Under the pieces are notes generated by a model. The model was not told the DNA's origin. It did not search any database and saw only the letters and a program-made list of their open reading frames with translations. A program made the position numbers and the translations under genes. Positions 43,501 to 53,282 of a stretch of DNA of 64,000 nt are shown piece after piece. Numbering within the stretch: position 1 is the stretch's first letter; each line of letters starts with the position of its first letter. Source of the stretch: Microscilla marina ATCC 23134 (GTDB lineage Bacteria; Bacteroidota; Bacteroidia; Cytophagales; Microscillaceae); the NCBI RefSeq assembly GCF_000169175.1, contig NZ_AAWS01000033.1, forward strand, positions 37,273 to 101,272. Reading direction: 5' to 3'.

Positions 43501-44235
43501 ATGTTTGTTATGTGGATGAAGAAATTTTTTGTAAGCTTGTTGATTGGCTGTTTGTTTTTTAGCTTACCTTATTTTACTATTGCTCAATACAAGAAAAAAA
43601 TACTTATACCCAAAGGGATGGTCTTGATGCCTGCTGATACGATTGAAGTGGGCTCGGAAAATGGCAAAGAAGACGAAAAGCCTGTGTTCCCTTTTGCTAT
43701 CAAATCATTTTTGTTAGATGTACGCCCAGTCAGTGTGGGCGATTTTAGAAAGTTTGTGCAGGTGACCCGCTATATTACTGATGCCGAAAAAATTGGTAAA
43801 TCATATTATTATAATAAAGATTCTAAAAACTGGGAAGCTATAAAAGGGGCTTACTGGTTGTATCCACAAGGGCGTACTCAAGCTGCTGCCCAATATGCCG
43901 ACCCAGTGGCCCATATCAGTTGGAACGATGCCAGAGCGTATGCTGCCTGGATAGGCAAGCGGTTGCCTACAGAGTTTGAATATGAGTATGCAGCAAAAAA
44001 TGCGGTCAAAATGAAGTTGAAGCATATCAACCAAACACTATGGCATTGGTGCCAGGACTGGTACCGTTCTTACGGTGAAGAAAGTTATTATACCCAAAGA
44101 ATAAATGACCGTAAAACTTTGCGGGGTGGGGTGTTTGGCAATACAGAAACGCCTTACCGCCCTACCCAACGTTTGGCAGCCTTGCCTTACTATAGCACGG
44201 CTCAGTTTGGGTTTAGGTGCGCCAAAGATTTGTAA
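43501..44235 (+). CDS. Secreted SUMF1/FGE-domain protein, probably not a true formylglycine enzyme
   Basis: Several in-frame ATGs are possible (43465, 43501, 43516); the last gives the cleanest signal peptide (MKKFFVSLLIGCLFFSLPYF, then TIAQ). The mature protein is a compact formylglycine-generating-enzyme-type domain. It contains FAIKSFLLDVRPVSVGDFRK, SWNDARAYAAWIGKRLPTEF, FEYEYAAKN, RGGVFGN and a terminal FGFRCAKDL. The two active-site Cys of bacterial FGE (C....C near the end) are absent in the YRPTQRLAALPYY segment. It is therefore more likely one of the many non-catalytic or differently acting SUMF1 proteins, as in GldK-like gliding components. It starts soon after the SpoIIE-phosphatase gene. 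Confidence 0.75.
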   Translation: MFVMWMKKFFVSLLIGCLFFSLPYFTIAQYKKKILIPKGMVLMPADTIEVGSENGKEDEKPVFPFAIKSFLLDVRPVSVGDFRKFVQVTRYITDAEKIGKSYYYNKDSKNWEAIKGAYWLYPQGRTQAAAQYADPVAHISWNDARAYAAWIGKRLPTEFEYEYAAKNAVKMKLKHINQTLWHWCQDWYRSYGEESYYTQRINDRKTLRGGVFGNTETPYRPTQRLAALPYYSTAQFGFRCAKDL

Positions 44236-44260
44236 AGTTTCACTTTTAAATAAGTATTAA

Positions 44261-44298
44261 GCAGCCCCCCTCAAGTTTTAAAGCTTGAGGGGGCTGTT
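44261..44298 (+). terminator. Intrinsic terminator
   Basis: CAGCCCCCCTCAAG / CTTGAGGGGGCTG around a short AT loop, then TTT, 25 bp after the SUMF1 gene. Confidence 0.85.
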
Positions 44299-44580
44299 TG
44301 ATATGATAAAACATTGTTTTTCAGTAGTATATACTGGGAACAGGTGCTATGTGCTCTTCTTTTTACGAGTGCTTTGTAGGGCAGTGCTTCGGACTGGCTG
44401 CTTGTTTTATTTGTTTTTGAAATATAGTAGTGAGCCCCATCGGCTAATAAACTCATTTCTACCTTTTATAAACTCAAATATACCGTTGGTGAATTATCTA
44501 TTGATTAACAGTTTATAAATTGAGATGTTTGTAGTATAATTACAAATACAAACTATTTCTAAAAAACATTCAATACTTCT
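44299..44580. other. Intergenic region
   Basis: AT-rich gap holding the presumed promoter of the OmpA-family gene. A 77-codon plus-strand frame beginning inside the terminator (44285-44518) is judged spurious. Confidence 0.35.
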
Positions 44581-46728
44581 ATGATCATTTCATCAAAAAA
44601 ACTATTTACTGTTTTGTTTGCGTGGTTAGCGGTTACACAAGCACTACAGGCACAACCAACTACCCGAAACTCTGCCAGGGTAGAAACCATTATTGAAGAT
44701 TTTAATAACAATGAGCGCAAGTGGGATGTCAAGTCTTACAAAGCCGAGTCTTACGTCATCAAAGATGGACACTATTACATTACCACCAAGAAAAAAAGTG
44801 GCTATGGTTTTGAAACCAAACCTTTTTTTATCAATCCCAAAAAACCTTTTATTATAGAAACCGCCCTACAAGAGGTAAGTGGCGACAACACCAACGGCGC
44901 AGGATTGATATGGGGATATAAAAGTACGAAAAACTATTACCGCTTTGTGGTGACTTCAAACGGACAGTTCAATATTTCAAAGTATAAAAAAGGAAAGTTT
45001 TCTCATATAGCAAAATGGGCAAAACACGAAGCCATCAAAACAGGCTACAATGTTACCAACCGTCTAAAAATGTTTAGCACTTCCAGAGGAGCACGTTTTT
45101 ATATCAATGGCAAGTTGGTATACACTGTGTCACGCGAAGAGTTTAGAAAGCATTATTTCTTTGGCAGTAGGGTAGGACTCATTGCTTATAACAACCGGGT
45201 GGTCAAATTTGATTATTTGAAAATAAGACGGGTGAAAGAAGATATAAACCTGATTGCCAATGCTAAGCAAGGGTTGAAAAAGGAAAATCTGGGACCAAAT
45301 ATCAACAGCCCGTTTTCAGACATTACTCCATTGATAGCGAGCGATGGCAATACCTTGTATTTTATTCGTAAAGACCACCCTGAGAATATTAAGCGAAAAA
45401 AACAAGATATATGGTATGCTACCAAAGATGCCAGTGGCAATTGGGGCAAAGCCAAAAACCTGGGTAGACCAGTAAACAATTCTGCTCATAACAACATCAT
45501 TGCCGTGTCGCCCGATGGCAATACCCTGGTAGTAGGTGGAGTATACGATGCTCAAGGAGAATACAAAAAAAGAGGTATTTCTATTACCAGTAGGGTGGCC
45601 AGTGGCTGGGAAGTACCCAAAGAAATTAACATCAAAAACTACTACAATAACAGTAGCTTTTTTGGGGTATGTATGTCTGCCGACAGGCAAAAACTAGTGC
45701 TTGCTCTTGAGCGTGAAGGAGGCGAAGGTGACCTTGATTTGTATGTGAGTTTTGTTCAGCGTGATGGTACCTGGAGCGAACCCAAAAGTTTAGGTCGCCG
45801 ATTGAATACTTTTGGTGGAGAGTCTGCCCCCTTTTTAGCTGCCGATGACAAAACTTTGTATTTCTCTACCAATGGATTGCCTGGTTATGGTAGTAAAGAT
45901 ATTTATGTAACCCGTCGCCTGGACGATAGCTGGACAAGGTGGAGTACTCCAAAAAACCTGGGACCAGATATTAACACTAAAGATTTTGACAGTGGGTTTA
46001 AAGTAACTGCCCAAGGCGATTATGCTTATTTGGTGTCGTACACTGGCAAAGCCAACAAAAGTGATATTTTTCGGATCAAATTACACGAATCGGCACGCCC
46101 CAAACCTGTAGTGTTGGTATATGGTAAGGTATTGAACCGAAAAACAGGAAAGCCTTTAGGGGCAAGTATTGCCTACAACGACTTGAACACAGGCAAGTTG
46201 GCGGGTGTGGCTCGTTCAAATCCTAAAGATGGGTCGTATAAAATAGTATTGCCTTACGACAAAGTGTATGATTTTCTTGCCAGCAAATCGGGCTTTTATT
46301 CGGTGAGTAAACACCTTGATTTGAGTAGTGTGAGCAAGTTTAAAGTAATCAAGCGAAACTTGTACCTTGCCCCTATCATAGTAGGGCAAAAAATCAGATT
46401 GAATAACTTGTTTTTCGATGTAGGAAAATCGGCACTCAAATCTTCTTCTTTTGCAGAGCTTAATCGCTTGGTAAACAGCATGAAAAATTACCCCAACATG
46501 ACCATTGAAGTAAGTGGGCATACCGATGCCCAGGGTAGCCCTGCCAAAAATCTGCAGTTGTCAAAAGACCGCGCCAACGCAGTACTCAATTACCTGAAAA
46601 GCAAAGGAATACCCGCTAGTCGTATGCAAGCCAAGGGATATGGGCAAACCAAGCCTTTGGCAACTAACGGTACTGCCCAAGGGCGTGCTCGCAACCGAAG
46701 GGTAGAGTTTATGATCTTAAAAAAATAG
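44581..46728 (+). CDS. PorE-like envelope protein: LamG-like, beta-propeller, carboxypeptidase-regulatory and OmpA domains
   Basis: The 715-residue protein starts at an ATG at 44581 with a signal peptide ending near residue 24 (ALQAQP). Residues about 38-215 are a jelly-roll/LamG-like domain (IIEDFNNNERKWDVKSYKAE). Residues about 240-500 hold PD40-type propeller blades (SPDGNTLVVGG, AADDKTLYFSTNGLPGYGSK, DIYVTRRLDD). Next comes a carboxypeptidase-regulatory-like domain (YGKVLNRKTGKPLGASIAYN), and from about 605 an OmpA peptidoglycan-binding domain (NNLFFDVGKSAL, VSGHTDAQGS, LSKDRANAVLNYL, GQTKPLATN, RARNRRVEFMI). PorE of the type IX secretion system has propeller, CTD and OmpA domains, so anchoring to peptidoglycan in that system is plausible. 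Confidence 0.85.
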   Translation: MIISSKKLFTVLFAWLAVTQALQAQPTTRNSARVETIIEDFNNNERKWDVKSYKAESYVIKDGHYYITTKKKSGYGFETKPFFINPKKPFIIETALQEVSGDNTNGAGLIWGYKSTKNYYRFVVTSNGQFNISKYKKGKFSHIAKWAKHEAIKTGYNVTNRLKMFSTSRGARFYINGKLVYTVSREEFRKHYFFGSRVGLIAYNNRVVKFDYLKIRRVKEDINLIANAKQGLKKENLGPNINSPFSDITPLIASDGNTLYFIRKDHPENIKRKKQDIWYATKDASGNWGKAKNLGRPVNNSAHNNIIAVSPDGNTLVVGGVYDAQGEYKKRGISITSRVASGWEVPKEINIKNYYNNSSFFGVCMSADRQKLVLALEREGGEGDLDLYVSFVQRDGTWSEPKSLGRRLNTFGGESAPFLAADDKTLYFSTNGLPGYGSKDIYVTRRLDDSWTRWSTPKNLGPDINTKDFDSGFKVTAQGDYAYLVSYTGKANKSDIFRIKLHESARPKPVVLVYGKVLNRKTGKPLGASIAYNDLNTGKLAGVARSNPKDGSYKIVLPYDKVYDFLASKSGFYSVSKHLDLSSVSKFKVIKRNLYLAPIIVGQKIRLNNLFFDVGKSALKSSSFAELNRLVNSMKNYPNMTIEVSGHTDAQGSPAKNLQLSKDRANAVLNYLKSKGIPASRMQAKGYGQTKPLATNGTAQGRARNRRVEFMILKK

Positions 46729-46752
46729 GGTTAAGTATAGTATAATGATTCT

Positions 46753-46787
46753 GAAAAGCTACTTACGTTTGTGGGTGGCTTTTTTTG
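46753..46787 (+). terminator. Intrinsic terminator
   Basis: AAAAGCTACTTAC pairs with GTGGGTGGCTTTT over 13 positions including G-U pairs, followed by TTT. Confidence 0.7.
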
Positions 46788-47161
46788 TTAGTTCAGCATC
46801 AGTAGCCCTTAGTCTATAGTTTTTTAGCGCTGTTTCACATCATCGCAACCTTTCGTTGAAAGTTAGCTCCCTGTGGTTGGTTCTTCTGTGGAAACAATTA
46901 GGGAGATGGGCAAAACGCCAACATCCCAAAAAGACGCTAACGCTACATTATCAGGAATAGACGTGATAGTGTGAATTTATCCATTTTTATAAAAAGTATT
47001 ATTTTTATGTCAAATTAGCTTTGTTTGCGTAAATATCCTTTTTGGATAGTTGTGTGTAAGCAGTTCAGGGCATCGCCCTGAAATAGTATCAAATGATGGA
47101 AAGCGTGTATAGTTCTACAGTTTCGTGAAAAAATAACGAAAGCGAAAAGACACAAATTGAT
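46788..47161. other. Intergenic region with a hairpin before the acetyltransferase gene
   Basis: No gene is seen. A perfect hairpin TTCAGGGC-atc-GCCCTGAA lies at 47064-47082, about 80 bp upstream of the acetyltransferase start, and could be a terminator remnant or leader structure. Confidence 0.45.
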
Positions 47162-47620
47162 ATGAAAAATATTAGTTTAAGAAAGGCAACAATAGAAGAC
47201 AAAGCATTAGTAGTGGACTTTGATTATAGCCTTGATGTAGTCGAACATATCGAACTCAAGAGAGAGGAAAAGATTACAAAAGCAATATTGTGTGAGGAAT
47301 GTTTTATCATATTGGTGGACAACAGAGAAATTGGATTTGTCATATTTGATTACCGTTTTTTTGACCAAGGGTGGGTAGGACTTATTGTTATTGATGAAGA
47401 ATATAGAGGAAAAGGAATAGGTGGAAAAACATTTGACCTTATATGTAAGCAGTGCAAGGCGAATAAAGTATTTACTTCAACCAATAGTTCCAATATTCCA
47501 ATGCAGAAAGCATTGACTAAAGTTGGTTTTTCTTTTGCAGGTAAAATAAACGGATTAGATGATGGAGACCCTGAACTATTTTATTATAAAAAGACTAACA
47601 ATAGGGAAACGAAAAGTTAA
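47162..47620 (+). CDS. GNAT-family N-acetyltransferase
   Basis: The 152-residue protein starts at an ATG at 47162. It has the GNAT order: an N-terminal SLRKATIEDKALVVDF strand-helix, FVIFDYRFFDQGWVGLIVID, the acetyl-CoA loop EEYRGKGIGGKTFDLI, and FTSTNSSNIPMQKALTKVGF leading to a final strand. The acceptor is unknown; the closing segment (GKINGLDDGDPELFYYKK) resembles small stand-alone acetyltransferases on mobile DNA. Arg is encoded mostly by AGA/AGG and the sequence is AT-rich, unlike its neighbours, which suggests acquisition. It is flanked on the right by a repeat array. Confidence 0.85.
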   Translation: MKNISLRKATIEDKALVVDFDYSLDVVEHIELKREEKITKAILCEECFIILVDNREIGFVIFDYRFFDQGWVGLIVIDEEYRGKGIGGKTFDLICKQCKANKVFTSTNSSNIPMQKALTKVGFSFAGKINGLDDGDPELFYYKKTNNRETKS

Positions 47621-47759
47621 AGAGGAAAAACAAAATGCCAGTATACAACAATGTATATAAAAAATAGGTGATACAGTAATAAATTCAAGGTTTGTAGCTC
47701 GTATCAACTTTTGTCATATCTTGAGATCAAAGCGCTACGAAATTTCCTTAGCTTCGCCG

Positions 47760-48640
47760 AGCTCCCTCCGGTCGGTTTGTAGAGTTTAGTCCGTAGTTGG
47801 TAGTCTGTAGACCATAGTTTTAAGCATCGCCTCGCGCCCATTCGTAATTGAAAAACTCGTAATTAGCTAAAGCAGAGCTCCCTATGGTCGGTTCGTAATT
47901 AATCTATTTGTAATTAACCTCCCCTGCGAAGGTCTTACCGCAGGGTGACCTGAGCAATGCTCACCCCAAACTTTGAAAAACAACTTGTGTACGGGTTTTT
48001 GGGTTGGGTATTGGTCTGGCTGAAGCCTTAAGACCAATACGAGGAGGTTGTTTTTAGGGTTGAATTGTTTTCGAAAACCTACCCCCACGAAGGTCTTAGC
48101 TTCGTAATTAACTTACCCGCCTCGTACTCATTCGTAATTAGCCAAGGCAGAGCTCCCTATGGTCGGTTCGTAATTGACCCATTCGTAATTAAACCATCTT
48201 ACCGCAGGGTGACCTGAGCAATGCTCACCCCAAACTTTGAAAAACAACTTGTGTACGGGTTTTTGGGTTGGGTATTGGTCTGGCTGAAGCCTTAAGACCA
48301 ATACGAGGAGGTTGTTTTTAGGGTTGAATTGTTTTCGAAAACCTACCCCCACGAAGGTCTTAGCTTCGTAATTAACTTACCCGCCTCGTACTCATTCGTA
48401 ATTAGCCAAGGCAGAGCTCCCTATGGTCGGTTCGTAATTGACCCATTCGTAATTAAACCATCTTACCGCAGGGTGACCTGAGCAATGCTCACCCCAAACT
48501 TTGAAAAACAACTTGTGTACGAGTTGTTGGGTTGGGTATAGGTCTGGCTGAAGCCTTAAGACCAATACGAGGAGGTTGTTTTTGGGATTGAATTGTCTTG
48601 CCTTGCCTATGGTCGGTCTGTAATTAACCAATTCGTAATT
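47760..48640. repeat. Dispersed repeat array with a 264-bp tandem repeat
   Basis: The CTTACCGCAGGGTGACCTG word starts at 47934, 48198 and 48462, giving a period of exactly 264 bp over about 2.7 units. Units one and two are nearly identical. Each contains GAGCAATGCTC, the TATTGGTCT/AGACCAATA hairpin, GGAGGTTGTTTTT, TTCGTAATT words and an AGAGCTCCCTATGGTCGGTT piece. The array has the opposite orientation to the one at 20640-21205. Minus-strand open frames in it are repeat translations. Confidence 0.85.
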
Positions 48641-48664
48641 CCTTAGCATAAGCTGAAGGCAAAA

Positions 48665-51600
48665 CTACTCACCCTCTGGTAAGTTGGGAAGTAAAATCTT
48701 GAAAGAAGTACCTTGACCTACCTGCGACGAAACATATACCCGTCCTTTGATCTTACGAATGGCTTGTTTGGTAATGTACAGCCCCAGTCCGGAGCCGTAC
48801 GATTTTTGGGTGGCACGAAAAAACATATCAAATATTTGCCCTATAAACTTGTCCTCAATACCACGTCCGTTGTCGGTAAAGGTAAGGGTAGCCCCTTTTT
48901 CGCTCAACTCAATGTCTATTTTCAGAAAAGGATTGCCAATATCAGGGTTTTGGTACTTAATAGCGTTTGACATCATGTTTTGGAAAATAATGCCCAAACG
49001 CGAATAATTACTATAGAATGTATGTCCGTTTTTTACAATATCAGTGGTGATTTGTACCCGATTGGCATCTTTCATAAATTGGTGATTCTCAAGAGTTTCT
49101 TCAATTAACTCCTCAAAATCAATTTCCTCGATCGTCATTTCCAGGCGACTGTTGCGCGATAGGTTGGTAAGGTCAGAAATAAAATTATCCAGCTTCTTCG
49201 CGCTCTTTTCCATCATTCCGAGGTAATTCTCCCGCTCTTCACTGCTTGGCTCAATCCTGATGAGCGACACCAGCCCCAAAATAGATCGGAGTGGTGCCCT
49301 CAGATCGTGCGATGCCCGATATACAAAACTATCCAGCTCAGAGTTGGCGCGTTTTAGCTCGTTTTCCCGTTCCTTTTTTTGGCTGATATTTTTTAAAAAA
49401 GCAGTGGCTCCCCGCGATATTCCACTTGTACTGACAATAGGGTTGATTGAAGCCTCAAAGTACACCGTAGTATGGGTAAGTTCCAGTGCAAACTCCTCGT
49501 TTATCCGGTCGCCACTGAGCACTTTTTCAAAAAGCTGTTGCCAGTTTGCACGAAATTCTTCTGGTAGCTTTTCAATCAGGTTGTCTCCAATTTTGACTGT
49601 GTTGTCGAGGTGGGTTTTAAAAATCTTCTGTAAAGCAGTGTTTACTGTAGTAATATTAAGTGAGGCATCTACCGACCATATTCCATCATCGGTGTTCTCT
49701 ATCAATGCTTCCAGTTTTGCCCGACTTTCGCGAATTTTCATTTCAGCCTTTTTCCTTTCGGTAATATCGGTAGCAGTAAAGCAAACTTGAGCCACAGTTC
49801 CGTGGTCGTTATAAATAGGAATATAGCTATAAGAAAAGAAAAGACGACTACCGCCCAGGTTTAGGTTAGCTTCATCCTCTACAAGTTGTCCTTGGGTTAC
49901 TTTTGCCCAGTCTTGTACCAGTTGCTGTAGTATTTCCTCCGGAAAAAGCAGGGTCCACTTTTGTTTCAGCTTTAGTTGCCCTGGCCAAAAACGGTCAAAA
50001 AGTTCAGAGGCTTTTTTGTTATAAGTCTGCACCTCACTTTGAGCATTGAGCAATACAAATACCTGGTTGGCATTGTCAAAAATCACTTGAAAGTTTTGTT
50101 CTGATGCTTTGAGCGCCTGTTCCGTTTCTTTTTGGGTGGTAATGTCCCGATTGATTGATAAAATGCCCACCGCTTGATTTTGACGATCTTTGAGGTTGAG
50201 CACCGTAGCCTGACTAATGCCAGAAGAGCCATCTTTTCTCACAAAGCCTACTTCACCACTCCATTTCCCGTGCTTTTTCAAAGCATCGAGCACAAGGTCA
50301 CGCCCGGTGTCTTTGTTGGTACTTCGAAAAATAGTGCTGGCATTTTTCTGGGCAATTTCGTTCTGGCTGTAGCCAAACACATTGGTAGAGGCAGGGTTCC
50401 ATTCCTGAATATTGCCATCATGGTCAGTAATGACCAAGGCATCGTTTAAGTTGGCAAAAGTGAGGGCTTGCTTCCACAAGTGTTGTTGAGACTCGTGTCG
50501 TTCAATGGCAAGACTAGTAAGGCTTACACTGGTTTTTATAACATTCCATTCCAGTTCTGAAGGCAAGCTAGAGCGCAGGCTGTTGATCATTAGAATGCTC
50601 TGTAACTGTTTGTCGGTAGACAGTATAGGTATAAACCAGCTGGCTTTCCACTGGTTGGCGCTGGCAAAACCCTTAAATTTATCTGTAAAGCCAGCCTCAT
50701 CGATGTTATCAAAAATCAACTTTTCGCCATTCAACAGCTTTTGCCCATTGGTGCTTTCCAGGTCAAACGCTGCCAGCGCCTCTTTTTGGGTTGAGTTTAG
50801 CCTGGGAGCCGCCAATACCTTAAGTTTTGTCAAGGGCTGAAACCGATCTACTCCTAGAATGGCGCAGCAGGCACTGTCAATTAATTGATCAATATTTTGG
50901 CATATATGTTCCAAAGTTTTATCGATGGAAGAGTCTTTGGCAATTTTTTCAAGTATTTGTGCTTGATTTTGAATAAGGTCTTGAGTCAGTTTTTCGCGGG
51001 TAACATCACGTTGAAGAATAAACACACCTAAAATGTGCCCTTCTTCATTCAAAAAACATGAGGTATTGCCGTTGACCCAGATGTGCGAGCCATCGGGACG
51101 CTGTTCGTGGGCTTTTATAGGGAGCTGCTTAAGAGTAAACAGTTGTCCCAGGGCTTCTTTAATAAACTCTTTATTGTTTGAGAACAAGTCAATCAGAGAG
51201 GTACCCAAAAAATCCTCTTCGGTCATGTGGTATTGCTCCAGCATTGCCTGGTTTACTTTAGTAATGCGCAGGTTGTGAATGGCTTCACTCAAGGCTTGTT
51301 CTTTATCAGGGTGATTTTCCCAATCCAGTGGCTCTTCAAGCATCCTAAAGGCGGCACCTTCCAGCGAGTTGGCAAAAAAGTGCTCAAACTTTTCGTTGCT
51401 TGCTCTGAGTTGGGTTTCGCTGCTGCGCAGCACTTTTTCCATACGTGCCCTATTGAGCACTGTTTTGATGGTTACCTCTATTTCACGTTGTTGAAAAGGC
51501 TTAAGAATGTAACCATAGGGCGCCGATTCGGTGGCTCGTTTAAAGGTTTGGTTATCGGCTTGGGCAGTCAAGTAAATAATTGGAATGGGGTTTTCGGCAA

Positions 51601-51814
51601 GTATACGGTGAGCGGTTTCTATGCCATCTATGTCACCTTCTATCAAAATATCCATTAAAATGAGGTCAGGCTTGTACAAGCGAGCACTTTCTATGGCGGC
51701 ATCTCCAGTAATTACCGAGTCTACCACTTCATAGCCTAGTTTATGAAGGCGCACCTCCAGGTCTTTGGCAACTATACGTTGATCTTCAACAATGAGTATT
51801 TTTTGTAATGACAT
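48665..51814 (-). CDS. Hybrid sensor histidine kinase with N-terminal receiver, PAS and GAF domains
   Basis: The 1049-residue cytoplasmic protein starts at an ATG at 51814. A receiver domain (1-125) has the phospho-acceptor Asp55 in DLILMDILIEGD and a conserved Lys in YILKPF. PAS domains lie at about 145-275, 455-570, 580-700 and 705-820, and a GAF domain at about 290-445 (SACCAILGVDRFQPLTKLKV). The kinase core has the H-box YRASHDLRAPLRSILG (His near 837), the N-box MMSNAIKYQN, DNGRGIEDKF and GSGLGLYITK. A receiver in front of a kinase suggests that another kinase phosphorylates and tunes it. No separate response regulator is adjacent. Repeat sequence reaches to its 3' end. Confidence 0.93.
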   Translation of the reverse strand: MSLQKILIVEDQRIVAKDLEVRLHKLGYEVVDSVITGDAAIESARLYKPDLILMDILIEGDIDGIETAHRILAENPIPIIYLTAQADNQTFKRATESAPYGYILKPFQQREIEVTIKTVLNRARMEKVLRSSETQLRASNEKFEHFFANSLEGAAFRMLEEPLDWENHPDKEQALSEAIHNLRITKVNQAMLEQYHMTEEDFLGTSLIDLFSNNKEFIKEALGQLFTLKQLPIKAHEQRPDGSHIWVNGNTSCFLNEEGHILGVFILQRDVTREKLTQDLIQNQAQILEKIAKDSSIDKTLEHICQNIDQLIDSACCAILGVDRFQPLTKLKVLAAPRLNSTQKEALAAFDLESTNGQKLLNGEKLIFDNIDEAGFTDKFKGFASANQWKASWFIPILSTDKQLQSILMINSLRSSLPSELEWNVIKTSVSLTSLAIERHESQQHLWKQALTFANLNDALVITDHDGNIQEWNPASTNVFGYSQNEIAQKNASTIFRSTNKDTGRDLVLDALKKHGKWSGEVGFVRKDGSSGISQATVLNLKDRQNQAVGILSINRDITTQKETEQALKASEQNFQVIFDNANQVFVLLNAQSEVQTYNKKASELFDRFWPGQLKLKQKWTLLFPEEILQQLVQDWAKVTQGQLVEDEANLNLGGSRLFFSYSYIPIYNDHGTVAQVCFTATDITERKKAEMKIRESRAKLEALIENTDDGIWSVDASLNITTVNTALQKIFKTHLDNTVKIGDNLIEKLPEEFRANWQQLFEKVLSGDRINEEFALELTHTTVYFEASINPIVSTSGISRGATAFLKNISQKKERENELKRANSELDSFVYRASHDLRAPLRSILGLVSLIRIEPSSEERENYLGMMEKSAKKLDNFISDLTNLSRNSRLEMTIEEIDFEELIEETLENHQFMKDANRVQITTDIVKNGHTFYSNYSRLGIIFQNMMSNAIKYQNPDIGNPFLKIDIELSEKGATLTFTDNGRGIEDKFIGQIFDMFFRATQKSYGSGLGLYITKQAIRKIKGRVYVSSQVGQGTSFKILLPNLPEGE

Positions 51815-52009
51815 AGGGCTTGCTTACCTTGATTCAAAACTTTTGCAATGAGTATTTACAGCGAGTAACTGTTTACCAATTATTAGGACGGGGTGATCAC
51901 TATACATAGACGTTATGCTCATATCACCAAATTTACTAATATATTAAAAATCAGAAAACCCAAAAGGGTTAAATAGTAAAAGATCTTAAAAAAAATGTAT
52001 TTACTCAAC

Positions 52010-52780
52010 TCAAGCATACCCCAAAACTTTGTATACAATGTAGCCAATTACTTCGTGGCTTAGCACATACCATTTGTACAAAGCTTTTTCGGCAGGAAAA
52101 AGCGAAAATGGAAAGGTAAAGCCCTTGTCTATAGTGTAAAAGTCTACACTAAAAGGAGTAACCCGGATACCTGCCTGACGAAAACAACCTACAGCACGCC
52201 TGATATGAAAAGCCGAAGTAATGAGTAGGTAAGATTGACGGGGAAATTGTTTGTTCAATATTTTTGCGGTATTGAGGGCATTTTCTCGGGTGTTACGTGC
52301 CTTAGTCTCTATTATAATGTCGTGTGAAGGAACTTTTGCCTGTAGCAAAACTTGTTTGAGCAAATAAGCTTCAGCTCTTTCCAGCCGTTGCTTAGGGTCA
52401 AAACTTCCTCCACTAATCAATATCTTTTTTATTTTCCCTACTCTATATAACATCAGCGCCTGGGTAATTCGGTCACCCCCTTTGTCAAGGTATACCCTAT
52501 CATGCGGTTTTTTATCAGTGTTGGTTACTCCGGTCAGCACAATGCCTACATCGTAGTTTTGTCTAATGCTATGAAGTGGGGTAGGGGGGGCTTCCCAAAG
52601 TAACAATGCCTGATTGACAATGAAAGGGTTGGTAAATAGCCAAAGCAAAAAAACACCTGTACGCAATAATTGACGTCTACGGCGAGGCTTTTTGGTGAGC
52701 AGTGCCCAGGTAAACACCAGGCACAACCAGGTGACAGGCATCAAAAAGTAATACAGGGTTTTGGATAGGAAAAAAAACAT
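52010..52780 (-). CDS. YdcF/SanA-family (DUF218) membrane protein
   Basis: The 256-residue protein starts at an ATG at 52780. Two N-terminal membrane helices (about 3-28 and 38-58) precede the DUF218 domain. That domain shows DVGIVLTGVTN, GGDRITQALMLYRVGKIKKI, LISGGSF, IIIETKARNTRENALNTAKI, YLLITSAFHIRRAVGCFRQA and the terminal LSHEVIGYIVYKV. ElyC and SanA relatives affect envelope and peptidoglycan precursor metabolism; the exact reaction is unknown. It is divergent from the Lrp-type gene. Confidence 0.88.
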   Translation of the reverse strand: MFFFLSKTLYYFLMPVTWLCLVFTWALLTKKPRRRRQLLRTGVFLLWLFTNPFIVNQALLLWEAPPTPLHSIRQNYDVGIVLTGVTNTDKKPHDRVYLDKGGDRITQALMLYRVGKIKKILISGGSFDPKQRLERAEAYLLKQVLLQAKVPSHDIIIETKARNTRENALNTAKILNKQFPRQSYLLITSAFHIRRAVGCFRQAGIRVTPFSVDFYTIDKGFTFPFSLFPAEKALYKWYVLSHEVIGYIVYKVLGYA

Positions 52781-52974
52781 AGGAAATGTGAATGTATAAA
52801 GCCTACAAGGAAGTTCCTGTTTTTGACGAGGTGTTTGAACAAAATTTTTCGCTAAAAACAGGGAGATTTTTTAAAATATTGGCAGTATTTAGAGTGCCTT
52901 CAGTCAAATTTAAGGGTTTCTACCTATGCTTAAAAATAAGCCTTGGATTTTTTAAGAGTTTTCCATAAAAAATT

Positions 52975-53003
52975 TTGTAATCGATGATTTATGCCTACCT
53001 TTG
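52975..53003 (+). promoter_or_regulatory. Candidate promoter with a long leader before the Lrp-type gene
   Basis: TTG (52975-52977), 18 bp, TACCTTTG (52996-53003) matches the consensus but lies 280 bp before the Lrp-type start codon, implying a long untranslated leader or another transcript. Confidence 0.45.
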
Positions 53004-53282
53004 CAACCCCAAATTATACACACCTCTTAAACCATCTTAAATTCAGTCAGTTAACAGTTTTTCCTGACCTTTTCTTCTTTATCTGCAAACCAATAATTAT
53101 TTGGCAGTATGCATGGTTTAAAGTTGAAAAATAAGAAAAAACTAAATGCAACAATACAAAGTACAATTCATGCTTTGTAAAGCACAAATAGTTTAAAATA
53201 TTTTCAATATAAATTGTTGATATTAAAATTATATTTTGTTTTTTTGAAAAAAAATTCAACAAAATTCTAATAGATATTAATT

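Noticed and set aside
43501..44235. True formylglycine-generating enzyme
   Set aside because: The paired active-site Cys residues expected near the C-terminus are missing.
44285..44518. 77-codon plus-strand frame
   Set aside because: Begins within the terminator hairpin and shows no family features.
47882..48649. Three related minus-strand frames (FRKQFNPKNNLLVLVLRLQP…)
   Set aside because: They fall exactly within the 264-bp tandem repeat and end in repeat words; similarity comes from the DNA repeat.
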